From: Bradyrhizobium tropiciagri
GTDB lineage: Bacteria > Pseudomonadota > Alphaproteobacteria > Rhizobiales > Xanthobacteraceae
DNA: 64,000 nucleotides
Assembly: GCF_001189845.1 (NCBI RefSeq)
Contig: NZ_LFLZ01000051.1
Coordinates: 1-64,000, forward strand
Direction of reading: 5' to 3'
This document shows, one piece after another, positions 54,091-62,695 of this stretch. The notes under the pieces were generated by a model. That model searched no databases. It was given only the letters and a program-made list of their open reading frames with translations, and was not told the origin of the DNA. Each line of letters starts with the position of its first letter. The first letter of the stretch is position 1. The translations under genes and the position numbers were made by a program.

Positions 54091-54669
54091 GTGCGGCTCC
54101 TCCTCACCACCCTGTTGGCACTCGTCATCGCCACCGCTGTCGGCCTCGGCCTGACCTACGCGACGGCGACGCGCGGCACCGATCTCGGCACGCTAAAGAT
54201 CGGCGCCTGGACCGCGCGGCCGAAGAACGGCACCTCCGACGTCGACCCCTATTCGCGCGCCACCATCGCGCGCAGCGGCGAACTGCCGATCGGCACCGGC
54301 GACGGCATCGCGTTCTCGGCAACCACGGACGACAAGAACAAGCCGCTCGACGGCCGCTGCGACATCGTCGTCAGCGGCGTGACACCGGCGGCGCGGTTCT
54401 GGACGCTGACGCTGTTCGACCGCAAGGGCCACCTCGTCGCCAACTCGCTGCAGCGCTACGGCTTCACCAGCCAGGAGATCATGCGCGCCTCCGATGGCAC
54501 GTTCGAGATCCATATCGCATCGCGCTCGCGCGCCGGCAACTGGCTGCCGACCGGCGGCATCGAGCGCTACGCGCTGATGCTGCGGCTCTACGACACGCCG
54601 GTCGGGGTCGCGACCCGCACCCAGCGCGACGCGCCGATGCCCTCGATCGCAACGACGGGCTGCCCATGA
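54091..54669 (+). CDS. DUF1214-domain protein
   Basis: A GTG one base after the PBP1A stop gives 192 residues. An N-terminal membrane segment (LLLTTLLALVIATAVGLGLT) is followed by the DUF1214 beta domain (ARFWTLTLFDRKGHLVANSL and IASRSRAGNWLPTGG). It is paired with the DUF1254-type protein next door, as is common. It is predicted to be periplasmic; the function is unknown. Confidence 0.82.
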   Translation: MRLLLTTLLALVIATAVGLGLTYATATRGTDLGTLKIGAWTARPKNGTSDVDPYSRATIARSGELPIGTGDGIAFSATTDDKNKPLDGRCDIVVSGVTPAARFWTLTLFDRKGHLVANSLQRYGFTSQEIMRASDGTFEIHIASRSRAGNWLPTGGIERYALMLRLYDTPVGVATRTQRDAPMPSIATTGCP

Positions 54670-55286
54670 TCCGCGTGCTGTTCACGATCCTCGCAGGCGT
54701 GCTGCTCGGCGGCGTGGTGCACCTCGTCAGCGTGCTGGCGCTGCCGCGCATCGCCTCGCAGGACGCCTATTCGCGGCTGACGCCGATGACCAAGCTCAAC
54801 GAGGTGACGCAGCTGCCGCTGGCCGATCCGAGCCACTCGCCGATGCCGCTGATGGATCCGGCCTTCGCGGTCGCGATCTGCCGCTACGATCTCTCGACCG
54901 GGCCGCTCAAGCTTACCGTGCCAGTCAGCCAGGCCTATACCTCGGTATCGTTCTACACCCGCAACGAGGTCGCCTATTACGCGATCAACGATCGCTCCGC
55001 CGGCAAGAAGGTGATCGAGCTCGACCTGATGACGGAGGCGCAGCACAACGAGCTGCCGGAGGACGAGGAAGTCACCGCCGCCGACCGGCTGATCATCGAC
55101 TCGCCGACCTCGACCGGCCTGATCCTGCTGAAGGCGCTGGCGCCGGAGCCCGGCCTGATGCCGCAGGCGCAGGCCTCGCTCGCGGCTTCATCCTGCAAGG
55201 TGCAGACCGAGCCGGTCGCGGCCAAGCAGGAAGCGCCGCCGCCGCTGCCCGCTCCGGCCCCGCCGCCGGCGGCACGCAAGCGCTAG
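54666..55286 (+). CDS. DUF1254-domain protein
   Basis: The protein has 206 residues and its ATG overlaps the DUF1214 stop (ATGA). An N-terminal membrane segment (VLFTILAGVLLGGVVHLVSV) precedes DUF1254 core segments (DPAFAVAICRYDLSTGPL and SFYTRNEVAYYAINDR) and a Pro/Ala-rich tail. Its TAG stop shares the palindrome CTAG with the convergent regulator's stop. Confidence 0.8.
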   Translation: MIRVLFTILAGVLLGGVVHLVSVLALPRIASQDAYSRLTPMTKLNEVTQLPLADPSHSPMPLMDPAFAVAICRYDLSTGPLKLTVPVSQAYTSVSFYTRNEVAYYAINDRSAGKKVIELDLMTEAQHNELPEDEEVTAADRLIIDSPTSTGLILLKALAPEPGLMPQAQASLAASSCKVQTEPVAAKQEAPPPLPAPAPPPAARKR

Positions 55287-56398
55287 CCGGCGACCGTCAG
55301 TTTCGGGATAGCGCCGAGCAGCGCGACGACATCCCGCTGGCTGTGCGTTCCTGTCTTGGCAAACACCGCCTTGACCTGGTTGCGGATCGTTTCGCGGCTT
55401 AGCCCGTGAAGCGCCGCGATATCACCGATCGTCTGTCCCTGCACGATGCCGCGGGCAACCCGCGCTTCGCTGGGGGAGAGATCGAAGAGTCCGCGAATGA
55501 GTGCAAGGCTCGGCGCCTGAGGTGCCGTAACCGGCGTCACGATCAGGATGCCCACCGCTCCATCGAAAAGATCGCGCGCTTCGCCGGGCATCGACACCAG
55601 ATGAACGACCACGCGGTCCTGATTGTCGGCGCGGCACGCCGCAAAGGAACGCACGCCCTTCTCAAGCGGCGACCCCAGCTGGGACAAACCGGCACGCAGG
55701 AGGGCGTCAGCCGCGGCGTCCCTCATCGCGATACGGTCCCCGGGGAGCCAGCGCAAGACGTCCGTCATGCCTTCGATCAAGGCGTTCGCCACCAGGACAC
55801 GTCCGGATCGTTCAATCGCCAACGCAGGCAGATCGACGAGCGCCAGAGCCTCGGTCGCCGCCTGCATCCGCGCCAGACGCCAGCGCGTCGCCAGCAGGCT
55901 CGCCCGCGCGAGATGGGGACGAAACCGGTCGAGAAAATCGAGATCCTGCCGCGAAAAGGCCGGCTGGCCTGCGAGCCTTTCCATATGAAACACGACGAGC
56001 TCGCCGGAGGGACTATGGACGGCCGTCGCGCAGGCGTGCTCGAAACCCCACTTCTTGTTCCACTCCGTCCGATATGGATCGCGTTCCCATTCCTCAAGCG
56101 TGAAGACGTCTTGTTCGCTGACGAAACCAGGGTGATCCCGTGCCAGCAGCCTCGGGGTCGTCTCGGTACGACTGGCCAGCCCCTGGCTGATGAAGGCCGA
56201 GAATGCCTCTTCGATCGAAGGTGACATCACCACGCCGTTCCAGACACCGCTCCACCGATCGCTGCCCGAGCTGATCATCACCATGCCATGGGCGCCGCCG
56301 GCATGCGCAATGTCTTCCAGAACGTCCGGCCACAGGTCTGGAACGACAGCAGCCTCATGGATCCGATCCACGATGCGCTCGAAGTCATTGTCCGTCAT
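55283..56398 (-). CDS. LuxR-family transcriptional regulator (solo)
   Basis: From ATG 56398 the product has 371 residues. A C-terminal LuxR-type HTH (~305-365) contains FDLSPSEARVARGIVQGQTI and LHGLSRETIRNQVKAVFAKT. The long N-terminal part lacks a recognisable autoinducer-binding domain and carries PAS/GAF-like alternation (LPALAIERSGRVLVANALIE). It is transcribed in the same direction as the upstream metallo-hydrolase gene, 174 bases away. The signal and target are unknown. Confidence 0.8.
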   Translation of the reverse strand: MTDNDFERIVDRIHEAAVVPDLWPDVLEDIAHAGGAHGMVMISSGSDRWSGVWNGVVMSPSIEEAFSAFISQGLASRTETTPRLLARDHPGFVSEQDVFTLEEWERDPYRTEWNKKWGFEHACATAVHSPSGELVVFHMERLAGQPAFSRQDLDFLDRFRPHLARASLLATRWRLARMQAATEALALVDLPALAIERSGRVLVANALIEGMTDVLRWLPGDRIAMRDAAADALLRAGLSQLGSPLEKGVRSFAACRADNQDRVVVHLVSMPGEARDLFDGAVGILIVTPVTAPQAPSLALIRGLFDLSPSEARVARGIVQGQTIGDIAALHGLSRETIRNQVKAVFAKTGTHSQRDVVALLGAIPKLTVAG

Positions 56399-56572
56399 TG
56401 CCACCCCTATCCACCCCAAGACAATCGACGTCAAACAAGCAGCCGGCGCAACTCCGTCCAAATACTGGCATTTCCATTGCCCGAATTTCAATTGGTAAGA
56501 TGGATGCAACGACCACACCAGCATCGCTGGCAAACTCTGCGACGAAGGTCAAATGCGGGCCGCGCGGTCAAA

Positions 56573-57412
56573 TCAAAGAGCGAGCGCGTGTCGGCCGCAA
56601 CGGCAGGTCTCGTAGTCGACGGGATCGTGGCTGTTGACGATCGTGACATCGGAGCCATGCGCCGCCTTCAGCTGGCGCAAACGCTCCTGGTTCTGGATCC
56701 GCGTCGCGCGATCCATATCCGCTCGGCGCTGGAACAGGCCGAGTACCGGCGGGATCCGTGGCCTGACGTCGAGTTGCGCGTGATGGAAATAGGCATCACC
56801 GGCGTGCAACAGCCATCTGTCCTTGTCGCGCACCGCGATGCCGCAATGGCCGAGCGTGTGGCCCGGCAGCGGGATCATCAGAATGTCCGGCTCGCGGTCA
56901 CCAAGCGCGCGCACGCCCTTGAAGCCGAACCAGTCCTCGCCGCCTTCGCCGTAGAACGCCCAGTCCGGCCCGTGCTTCCATTGCGCCGTGATGTAGCGTC
57001 CTTGCGGCGGTGTGACCTGACGCGTCACGGCCATGTCGTATTCCTTGCGATGAACGTGCACCTTGGCTTTCGAAAAGTCCGGCACGCCGCCAGCGTGATC
57101 GCGATCGAGATGCGTCAGCAACAGATGGCGCACATCATCAGGCGAGAAGCCCAGCGCCTTCACCTGACGGACGGCGGTCTCGGCCGGATCTAGTCGCGGC
57201 GTGGTCTGCCGCACCCATTTGCGCCCGAGCCGCGGCGGGTCGCCGATGTCGTCGAGCCCGATACCGGTATCGACCAGCACGAGGCCGTGATTGCTCTCGA
57301 CGAGCAGGCAATGACACACCATCCGCGCCCGCTGGAAGACGCTGCCAGTGCCGTTCACGAGCCGCTTTCCGATCGGGCACATCGTGCCGGTGTTGAGATG
57401 ATGGATGCGCAT
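56573..57412 (-). CDS. MBL-fold metallo-hydrolase (AHL-lactonase-like)
   Basis: The protein has 279 residues. The metal motif is HLDRDHAGG, with His101, Asp105 and His106; the usual middle His is Asp103, a known variant in lactonase-like subgroups. LVLVDTGIGLDD precedes it and PLPGHTLGHCGIAV with DAYFHHAQ follows. It resembles quorum-quenching lactonases of the AttM/AiiA group, but other esters or thioesters are possible. It is divergent from a LysR gene over a 91-base shared promoter and precedes a LuxR-type regulator. Confidence 0.8.
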   Translation of the reverse strand: MRIHHLNTGTMCPIGKRLVNGTGSVFQRARMVCHCLLVESNHGLVLVDTGIGLDDIGDPPRLGRKWVRQTTPRLDPAETAVRQVKALGFSPDDVRHLLLTHLDRDHAGGVPDFSKAKVHVHRKEYDMAVTRQVTPPQGRYITAQWKHGPDWAFYGEGGEDWFGFKGVRALGDREPDILMIPLPGHTLGHCGIAVRDKDRWLLHAGDAYFHHAQLDVRPRIPPVLGLFQRRADMDRATRIQNQERLRQLKAAHGSDVTIVNSHDPVDYETCRCGRHALAL

Positions 57413-57456
57413 GACAAATCCTCCGCTGACGCCGGCGTAGGCTTGCCACTCGCATT

Positions 57457-57508
57457 TCCATAGGTAAAATATTGTCTCTCTATCTATACGATAGGACAGA
57501 CCTATGGA
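57457..57508. promoter_or_regulatory. Nested dyads in the lysR / MBL-hydrolase divergent promoter
   Basis: CTATC-N5-GATAG (57480-57494) fits the T-N11-A LysR-box pattern. An outer pair TCCATAGGT (57457-57465) and ACCTATGGA (57500-57508) flanks it, the right arm overlapping the lysR ATG. Binding by the adjacent LysR protein with autoregulation is inferred. Confidence 0.55.
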
Positions 57509-58364
57509 TATCCGCGAACTCCGTTATTTTGCCGCGGTCTACCGCGAGCGCAATCTGACCGCTGCGGCGAAGCGCTGCTTCATCTCGCAACCCTCGATCT
57601 CCGCGGCGATCACCAACCTCGAGGCCGAGCTCGGCACCACGCTGTTCATCCGGCACAAGAAGGGCATGGCGCCGACGGAATCTGCCGCGCAGTTTCACGG
57701 CATCGCCCGCAAGATCATCGACGAGGCGGACGCGGCGCGAAACCTGTTTCGCAAACCGGCGACGAGGCAGGCGCTGACGCTCGGCCTGTTGCGGACGCTC
57801 GATCAGGCCCGGACCATCGCCCTGCTGAAGCCGCTGACGGGTAACGCCGATCTCGCACTTCGGCTGGTCGGCGCCAGCCAAAAGTCCGACGCGCGGATCG
57901 TCGCGAGAACGATGATCGTACCCGGCGAGCACTTCATCCCGCTCTGGAGCGAGCGCTATGTCGCGGCACTGCCGCCGTCGCATCCCCTCACCCTCAAGGA
58001 GACGCTGCGGACCAGCGACTTCGCCGGCGTTCCGATGATCGATCGTTGCCACTGCGAGCAGCAGGAGATTTTCAAGCGCACCTCACCGCCGCGCAAGCCG
58101 GTGGCGATCGCGGAATCGGAGGAGTGGGCGATGGCGCTGGTTGCGGCCGGGGTCGGCGTCGCGATCGTCCCCGAAAGCGTGGCCCGCGGCAATCCGGACG
58201 TCGCGGTGCGCGCGATCGATGTCGACGTCACGCGTCAGGTCGGCCTCGCCTACTCCTCGGCCGATCCGCCCTCCGATGCGCTGAAGACGTTCATTGCGGG
58301 CCTGCCGCGGCAAGCCGGCAGTCGCCGCGTCAGGTCCGCAATCAAGAAGGTGAAACGGGCCTAG
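57504..58364 (+). CDS. LysR-family transcriptional regulator
   Basis: The protein has 286 residues. The winged HTH (1-60) has LRYFAAVYRERNLTAAAKRC and SQPSISAAITNLEAELG. The effector-binding domain follows from ~90. It is divergent from the MBL-fold hydrolase, which is the typical arrangement for a LysR regulator and its target. Its stop shares CTAG with the convergent lipoprotein gene. Confidence 0.9.
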   Translation: MDIRELRYFAAVYRERNLTAAAKRCFISQPSISAAITNLEAELGTTLFIRHKKGMAPTESAAQFHGIARKIIDEADAARNLFRKPATRQALTLGLLRTLDQARTIALLKPLTGNADLALRLVGASQKSDARIVARTMIVPGEHFIPLWSERYVAALPPSHPLTLKETLRTSDFAGVPMIDRCHCEQQEIFKRTSPPRKPVAIAESEEWAMALVAAGVGVAIVPESVARGNPDVAVRAIDVDVTRQVGLAYSSADPPSDALKTFIAGLPRQAGSRRVRSAIKKVKRA

Positions 58365-59128
58365 CCCTTCGTCACCACGGCCTGGCCGGTGACCGGACCG
58401 GAGACCAGCGGCGCATTGGCGGTGAGCCGGGCGAGTTCGTTGATCTGGCGTTCGGCATCCGCGGCCATGCCGTCGGGCGCCTGGATCACCAGCCGCTCCA
58501 GCGCCCAGCGATAGGACGAGATTCGCCGCTCCAGGGCCTGCTGGACCCACTGCACGATCAGCGTGTTCTCTTCCATTCGCGCGATCGCATCGGCCCGCTC
58601 GCGCGGCGACACGTCGGCGATCATGTTGAGGCTGGCACTGCGCTTGCGGTCGAGCTCGATCACCTGGATCGCGGTGGCGAAGAACGGCTCGAACCTTGTG
58701 ATGTCATCGCGCACCTGGTCGATCAGCAGCGAATAGCGCGAGGCGAACGAGCGATGCGGCTCGTCGATCAGGTTGCGACCATACGCGGTGCGATCGAACA
58801 CCGCCTTCTGCCGCCACGGCGAAGGCAGCGGCTGGTAATCGCCGAACACGCTCTTCCACGCCGGACGCGACAGCGGCGGCTCGACGAACTGATAGGCGAG
58901 ATCGCGCAGCTGGCGTTCGTGTTCGGTGAGCTGGAATTGCGAGGCGTTCTTGCCGATGCTACCGGTCGCCTCGGCACCCATCCAGCGATGCATGTCGTCG
59001 TTGCGGAAATCAGCGCGGGTGCGGCCGAAATCGCCGCCGCTGCAGCCCGCGAGCGCTGAGCCCGCCACCAGCAGGATCAGCGCCGGGAGTGACTGCCGAA
59101 CGACGATCCGCTGCGCAGGCTCGGGCAT
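58361..59128 (-). CDS. Putative lipoprotein, function unknown
   Basis: From ATG 59128 the product has 255 residues. The signal sequence LPALILLVAGSALAGC ends in a lipobox. The mature domain is helical and charged, including LTEHERQLRDLAYQFVEPPL and MIADVSPRERADAIARMEEN. It is probably an outer- or inner-membrane-anchored periplasmic protein. No family name was recognised. Confidence 0.7.
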   Translation of the reverse strand: MPEPAQRIVVRQSLPALILLVAGSALAGCSGGDFGRTRADFRNDDMHRWMGAEATGSIGKNASQFQLTEHERQLRDLAYQFVEPPLSRPAWKSVFGDYQPLPSPWRQKAVFDRTAYGRNLIDEPHRSFASRYSLLIDQVRDDITRFEPFFATAIQVIELDRKRSASLNMIADVSPRERADAIARMEENTLIVQWVQQALERRISSYRWALERLVIQAPDGMAADAERQINELARLTANAPLVSGPVTGQAVVTKG

Positions 59129-59144
59129 TGCACGCTGTCCGCGA

Positions 59145-59339
59145 TCAGGAGCGGCGTCGGCGACGGCGGCCCTGCGCCGTGCCCTGCTCCGGTCCGCGAC
59201 CACCGCCGGTCTCCTCCGTCGTTCGCTCGATCCGGACGACGGGAAGGATCAGCACGGTCCCCATGCCTTCGCCGGCAGCACCGGCCATGCTCGGCCGCCG
59301 TGCAGCCGCATCCGCCGGAAACTCAACGATGGTGCCCAT
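59145..59339 (-). CDS. Small conserved-looking protein (MGTIVEFPADAA start)
   Basis: The protein has 64 residues from ATG 59339. It starts MGTIVEFPADAAARRPSMAG, has a central hydrophobic LILPVVRIER and a Gly/Arg-rich end. It lies downstream of two CtrA-type boxes on its template side. I recall similar small proteins in Bradyrhizobium genomes, without a known function. Confidence 0.5.
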   Translation of the reverse strand: MGTIVEFPADAAARRPSMAGAAGEGMGTVLILPVVRIERTTEETGGGRGPEQGTAQGRRRRRRS

Positions 59340-59407
59340 GTTCCGTTCTCTCTGGCCCCGCACGGACATGATTTGCCCCGCGCAGGCCGAGTTAAGAACG
59401 GGCATGG

Positions 59408-59422
59408 TTAACGACATCTTAA
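59408..59422. promoter_or_regulatory. CtrA-type box TTAA-N7-TTAA
   Basis: TTAACGACATCTTAA matches the alphaproteobacterial CtrA consensus (two TTAA half sites, 7-bp spacer). It lies between divergent genes at 59339 and 59596. CtrA control is inferred. Confidence 0.6.
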
Positions 59423-59509
59423 ACTGTCGATACGGACGGTTACGGATATGGCGCTGTGCCTTAATAGACACGCGCAAATCCGAGCATTCGCCTTCACGGC
59501 TTGTTTTCC

Positions 59510-59524
59510 TTAACTGCGTCTTAA
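59510..59524. promoter_or_regulatory. Second CtrA-type box TTAA-N7-TTAA
   Basis: TTAACTGCGTCTTAA has the same spacing and lies 72 bp before the DUF2336 gene start. Two boxes within 120 bp strengthen the case for cell-cycle control of this promoter region. Confidence 0.6.
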
Positions 59525-59595
59525 AACAGCCTGCGTAGGCTCGCTGCCACAGGGTTTTCAAACCGAGTCCTATTGGCAAGTCGCGTACGCCCGAG

Positions 59596-60567
59596 ATGAG
59601 CGCAGCTCCGCTATTTCCTGGTTTCGATGGGCTGATGACGCTCTCCCGTCGTGAGGGCGTCGACATCCGCCCCACTCTGCTGCGCGTCCTGACCGACCTC
59701 TATGTGCAGGCCAGCGCACACTCCGCCGATGAAGAGCGCCAGTTCGTCGAGCTGACGTCGCGCCTGATCGACGAGGTCGACGACGCGACCCGCGCCGCGG
59801 TCCGCGCGCGACTTGCGATCTATCCGGCAACGCCCGCCCGGATCGTGGACAAGCTCGGGCTGCGGCGCGCCGGACCGGACCAGCCGATGCCGGCGGCCGC
59901 GCAGATTGCCGCGCCCGCAGCGTCAACGCCGCAGGCGAGGATTCCGACCGAGGCCGAGCAGCGGATGGCGGCGAGCCTGGCGATGCGGCCGAACGATGCC
60001 GCCGAAATCTCCGACATGTTCTTTGCCGCGAGCGCGAAGGAGCGCGCGCAGATCCTGCACAATCTGCAGGAGACACCGCTGAAGGCCGCGGCACGGATTC
60101 CGGCCGCCCGCGCCGCGCGCGCGATCCATATCCTGGAGATGGCGGCGTTTGCCGAGGACCTCGACAACTTCACGCTCGAACTCGGCGAAGCGCTGATCCT
60201 GCCATCGCGGATCGCCGCCGACGTCGTCAACGATCCCGGCGGCGAGCCGCTCGCCTGCGCGATGCGGGCGCTCGACGTGTCGAGCGCCGCCTTCCAGCGC
60301 ATCCTGATGTTCCTCAATCCGGAAGCCGGCTCGTCGGTCAACTATGTCTACCGTCTGTCGCGGCTCTACGATCGCCTCAGCGAGCGTTCTGCGCTGGTGA
60401 TGCTGGCGGCCTGGCGCGGCTCGACCATGGCGGTGGCCCGCAACAAGTATCGCTCGTCGCTCTATGATGACGAGCGCCATCGCGTGCGCGCGGCGTCGCC
60501 GCAGACGCGACCGGCGGTGCAGCCCGGCAGCGCGCCCGCCATTCGCAATCAGAAATCCGGAAGCTAA
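59596..60567 (+). CDS. DUF2336-domain protein
   Basis: The protein has 323 residues, all helical. The segments FVELTSRLIDEVDDATRAAV and VRARLAIYPATPARIVDKLG match the alphaproteobacterial DUF2336 family, which forms HEAT-like helical repeats. Residues ~105-170 hold a Pro/Ala linker and further repeats. It is preceded by two CtrA-type boxes. The function is unknown, with cell-cycle or motility links likely from regulation only. Confidence 0.82.
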   Translation: MSAAPLFPGFDGLMTLSRREGVDIRPTLLRVLTDLYVQASAHSADEERQFVELTSRLIDEVDDATRAAVRARLAIYPATPARIVDKLGLRRAGPDQPMPAAAQIAAPAASTPQARIPTEAEQRMAASLAMRPNDAAEISDMFFAASAKERAQILHNLQETPLKAAARIPAARAARAIHILEMAAFAEDLDNFTLELGEALILPSRIAADVVNDPGGEPLACAMRALDVSSAAFQRILMFLNPEAGSSVNYVYRLSRLYDRLSERSALVMLAAWRGSTMAVARNKYRSSLYDDERHRVRAASPQTRPAVQPGSAPAIRNQKSGS

Positions 60568-60660
60568 GGGCGCGACCATCCGCGTTCTAGCTTTCTTCGG
60601 GGCATGCGCGGACTCGCTGGCGGCAAGCTCGTGGAGGCGCCCTGCCACCCGCCCCGCCGA

Positions 60661-61767
60661 TTAACTCAGGGTGGCGAACGCGGCCGGCGTGAACTCGGCG
60701 ATCTCGCGACCTTGCCGTACTTTCTCAAGCCAGGCGGCATCCTGCAGCAACGCGCGTCCGACCGCGACCAGGTCGAACTCGCCGCGTTCCAGCCGCCTGA
60801 GCAGTCCATCCAGCGGCGTGGATTGGGCGGTCTCGCCCGCCAAGGATGCGTAGACGTCGCCAGACAGGCCGACAGCGCCAACGGTTATCGCGGTGACGCC
60901 CGTGAGCTTCTTCGCCCAGCCGGCAAGATTCAGCTCCCGATCGATCTCAGGGAAAGCGGGCTGCCAGAACTTTGGCTGCGAGAGGTGGAAGACATCCGCT
61001 CCAGCGTCGACAAGGACGGAAAGCCATTGTTCCAGCGCCTTCGGCGTCGCGGCCAGCCGTGCACTGAAGTCTTTCGGCTTCCATTGTGAAAGGCGGAGAA
61101 TCACCGGGAAGCCCGAGGTCACCACCGACCGGATTGCGTTCAGAATCTCGATCACGAAGCGAGAACGCTCGACCAGCGTCGAGCCACCGTATTCGTCGTC
61201 GCGCAAGTTGAGATGGTCGTAGAAGAACTGATTGATGAGATAGCCGTGCGCCCCCATCAGCTCTATGCCGTCGAAGCCGAGCCGCTCGGCATCCATTGCT
61301 GCCTTCGCGAACGCGTCGATGATGTCGGCCACGTCGGCCTCGCTCATCGGCTGATTGACGCGCTCGCCCGTCACTGAAAGCCCCGAGGGACTTTCATAGG
61401 GCGCCGGCGGTGTCCAGTCCGGTACCGCGTTCGAGAGCTTATGCCCCACATGAACCAACTGCGGCGCGATGCGCCCACCTGCCGCGTGAACCTCGTCCAC
61501 CACTTTCTTCCAGCCGACGAGCGCCGTCTCGCCGTGGAAGCGGGGCATATTCGGCTCGTTGAGCGCGGCCGGGCGACCGACCCCCGTTGCCTCGGTGATG
61601 ATGAGACCGACGCCGCTCTCTGCGCGGCGGCGATAATAGGCGGCGACCTCGGCGGTGGGTACGCCGCGCGGAGACATGGACCGCGTCATCGGAGCCATCA
61701 CGACGCGGTTCGGCAGGTCGAGGGCGTTCAGGCGGTAGGATCTGAACAGGACGTCAAGACTAGACAT
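60661..61767 (-). CDS. Old yellow enzyme family NADH:flavin oxidoreductase
   Basis: The protein has 368 residues. The FMN-barrel start is RVVMAPMTRSMSPRGVPT. The substrate-binding pair is seen in QLVHVGHKLSN and the catalytic segment in IELMGAHGYLINQFFYDHLN. It reduces activated alkenes or nitro compounds with NAD(P)H. The family's usual Trp in QLWHVGR is Val here. It appears monocistronic. Confidence 0.9.
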   Translation of the reverse strand: MSSLDVLFRSYRLNALDLPNRVVMAPMTRSMSPRGVPTAEVAAYYRRRAESGVGLIITEATGVGRPAALNEPNMPRFHGETALVGWKKVVDEVHAAGGRIAPQLVHVGHKLSNAVPDWTPPAPYESPSGLSVTGERVNQPMSEADVADIIDAFAKAAMDAERLGFDGIELMGAHGYLINQFFYDHLNLRDDEYGGSTLVERSRFVIEILNAIRSVVTSGFPVILRLSQWKPKDFSARLAATPKALEQWLSVLVDAGADVFHLSQPKFWQPAFPEIDRELNLAGWAKKLTGVTAITVGAVGLSGDVYASLAGETAQSTPLDGLLRRLERGEFDLVAVGRALLQDAAWLEKVRQGREIAEFTPAAFATLS

Positions 61768-62090
61768 GAGATGTTCCGGGGCGCGAGAGACAGTCGACCA
61801 GAGTTCATTGATGCGAGCCGTCGGATGCGCTCTCCGGCTCGGCCGTTGGCAGCGTACCTGGGGTCACGGACTGCCGAACGGGACTGCGCAATGCGCGACA
61901 ACGGCTGTGCATCGGCGCACCACACCGGCGGACCGCGCTTCGCCTGGCCACGCTGCGCGGTCTCGGGGGCTCGGCGCTCGTGTCCGGATCTGGTCCGACC
62001 GCGAAGTCGTTGAATGTCGGGATTTGCGCGGCCGTTGTGGAGCAAGCGGACATCAAATGCGCTTGCTTCCCAAGCAGCCGAGGTTGCGCC
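61768..62090. other. Intergenic stretch
   Basis: No supported gene is seen. An 83-codon minus-strand frame from 62056 (MMSACSTTAAQIPTFND) lacks a ribosome site and has Arg/Pro-rich, frame-shadow composition. Confidence 0.5.
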
Positions 62091-62435
62091 CTAGCTCATC
62101 GCCAGATCGAGGAAGTGCCGTCCGGCACGGTCTTCGGTCTCGACGATCCAGGCGTCGGGATCGAAGCGCAACTCCTTGGTCAATCGCTCCTCGACTGACG
62201 GCTCGGACACCGGCTGCGGCGCCGTCGGCACGAACAGCCGCTCGACCGGGCGGCTGTCGTCATAGACCGTCTGCGGCGCCGGCGCATACAGCATCGCGTT
62301 GCCGTCCATCAGCGCCACCTTGACGAACACGGCACCGGCCTCTTCGGCGCCCTTCTTGCGGACCGCGCCGAACACGCCTTCGGTCTGGCAGCGGCGCAGA
62401 TACGCCGCGACCCATATGCTGGTTTTCAATCGCAT
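62091..62435 (-). CDS. DUF1491-family protein
   Basis: The protein has 114 residues. The family segments KTSIWVAAYLRRCQTEGV, KVALMDGNAMLYAPAP and WIVETEDRAGRHFLDL are present, and the length is as usual. It is a conserved alphaproteobacterial protein of unknown function. Confidence 0.85.
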   Translation of the reverse strand: MRLKTSIWVAAYLRRCQTEGVFGAVRKKGAEEAGAVFVKVALMDGNAMLYAPAPQTVYDDSRPVERLFVPTAPQPVSEPSVEERLTKELRFDPDAWIVETEDRAGRHFLDLAMS

Positions 62436-62695
62436 GCGCCGACCTATAGGCCAGCGGCGCGGCCACGTCCAATTGTCACGGATGTTACGCGCCGACGGGT
62501 GGGTGGCCGTGCCACCAATGCTCTGAATTTACTTCCGCTTTCGGCGGCATAGCGGACTTGGCCAGACTTGCTACCGGGTCGATCCGGTCGCGAATGACCC
62601 GTTACTGACTTGGAAAACGGATAGCCTGAAGTCGGCTTATAAGGTTTGAGCGGACCAGATGCAGGTTGCCGCGCCATAACGGCTGATGATCCAGC
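62436..62695. other. Intergenic DNA with AGCGGAC-type repeats
   Basis: No gene is supported. It contains GCATAGCGGACT (62547-62558) and AGCGGACCAGATGCAGG (62649-62665), both repeated on the far side of the small membrane-protein frame. Confidence 0.5.

Noticed and set aside
51780..54134. 784-codon minus-strand frame opposite PBP1A
   Set aside because: The plus strand carries all catalytic motifs of PBP1A; the minus frame is a GC-driven shadow.
61805..62056. 83-codon minus-strand frame starting MMSACSTTAAQ, lipoprotein-like
   Set aside because: It has no proper hydrophobic signal segment before the Cys and no ribosome site, and an Arg/Pro-rich shadow composition follows.
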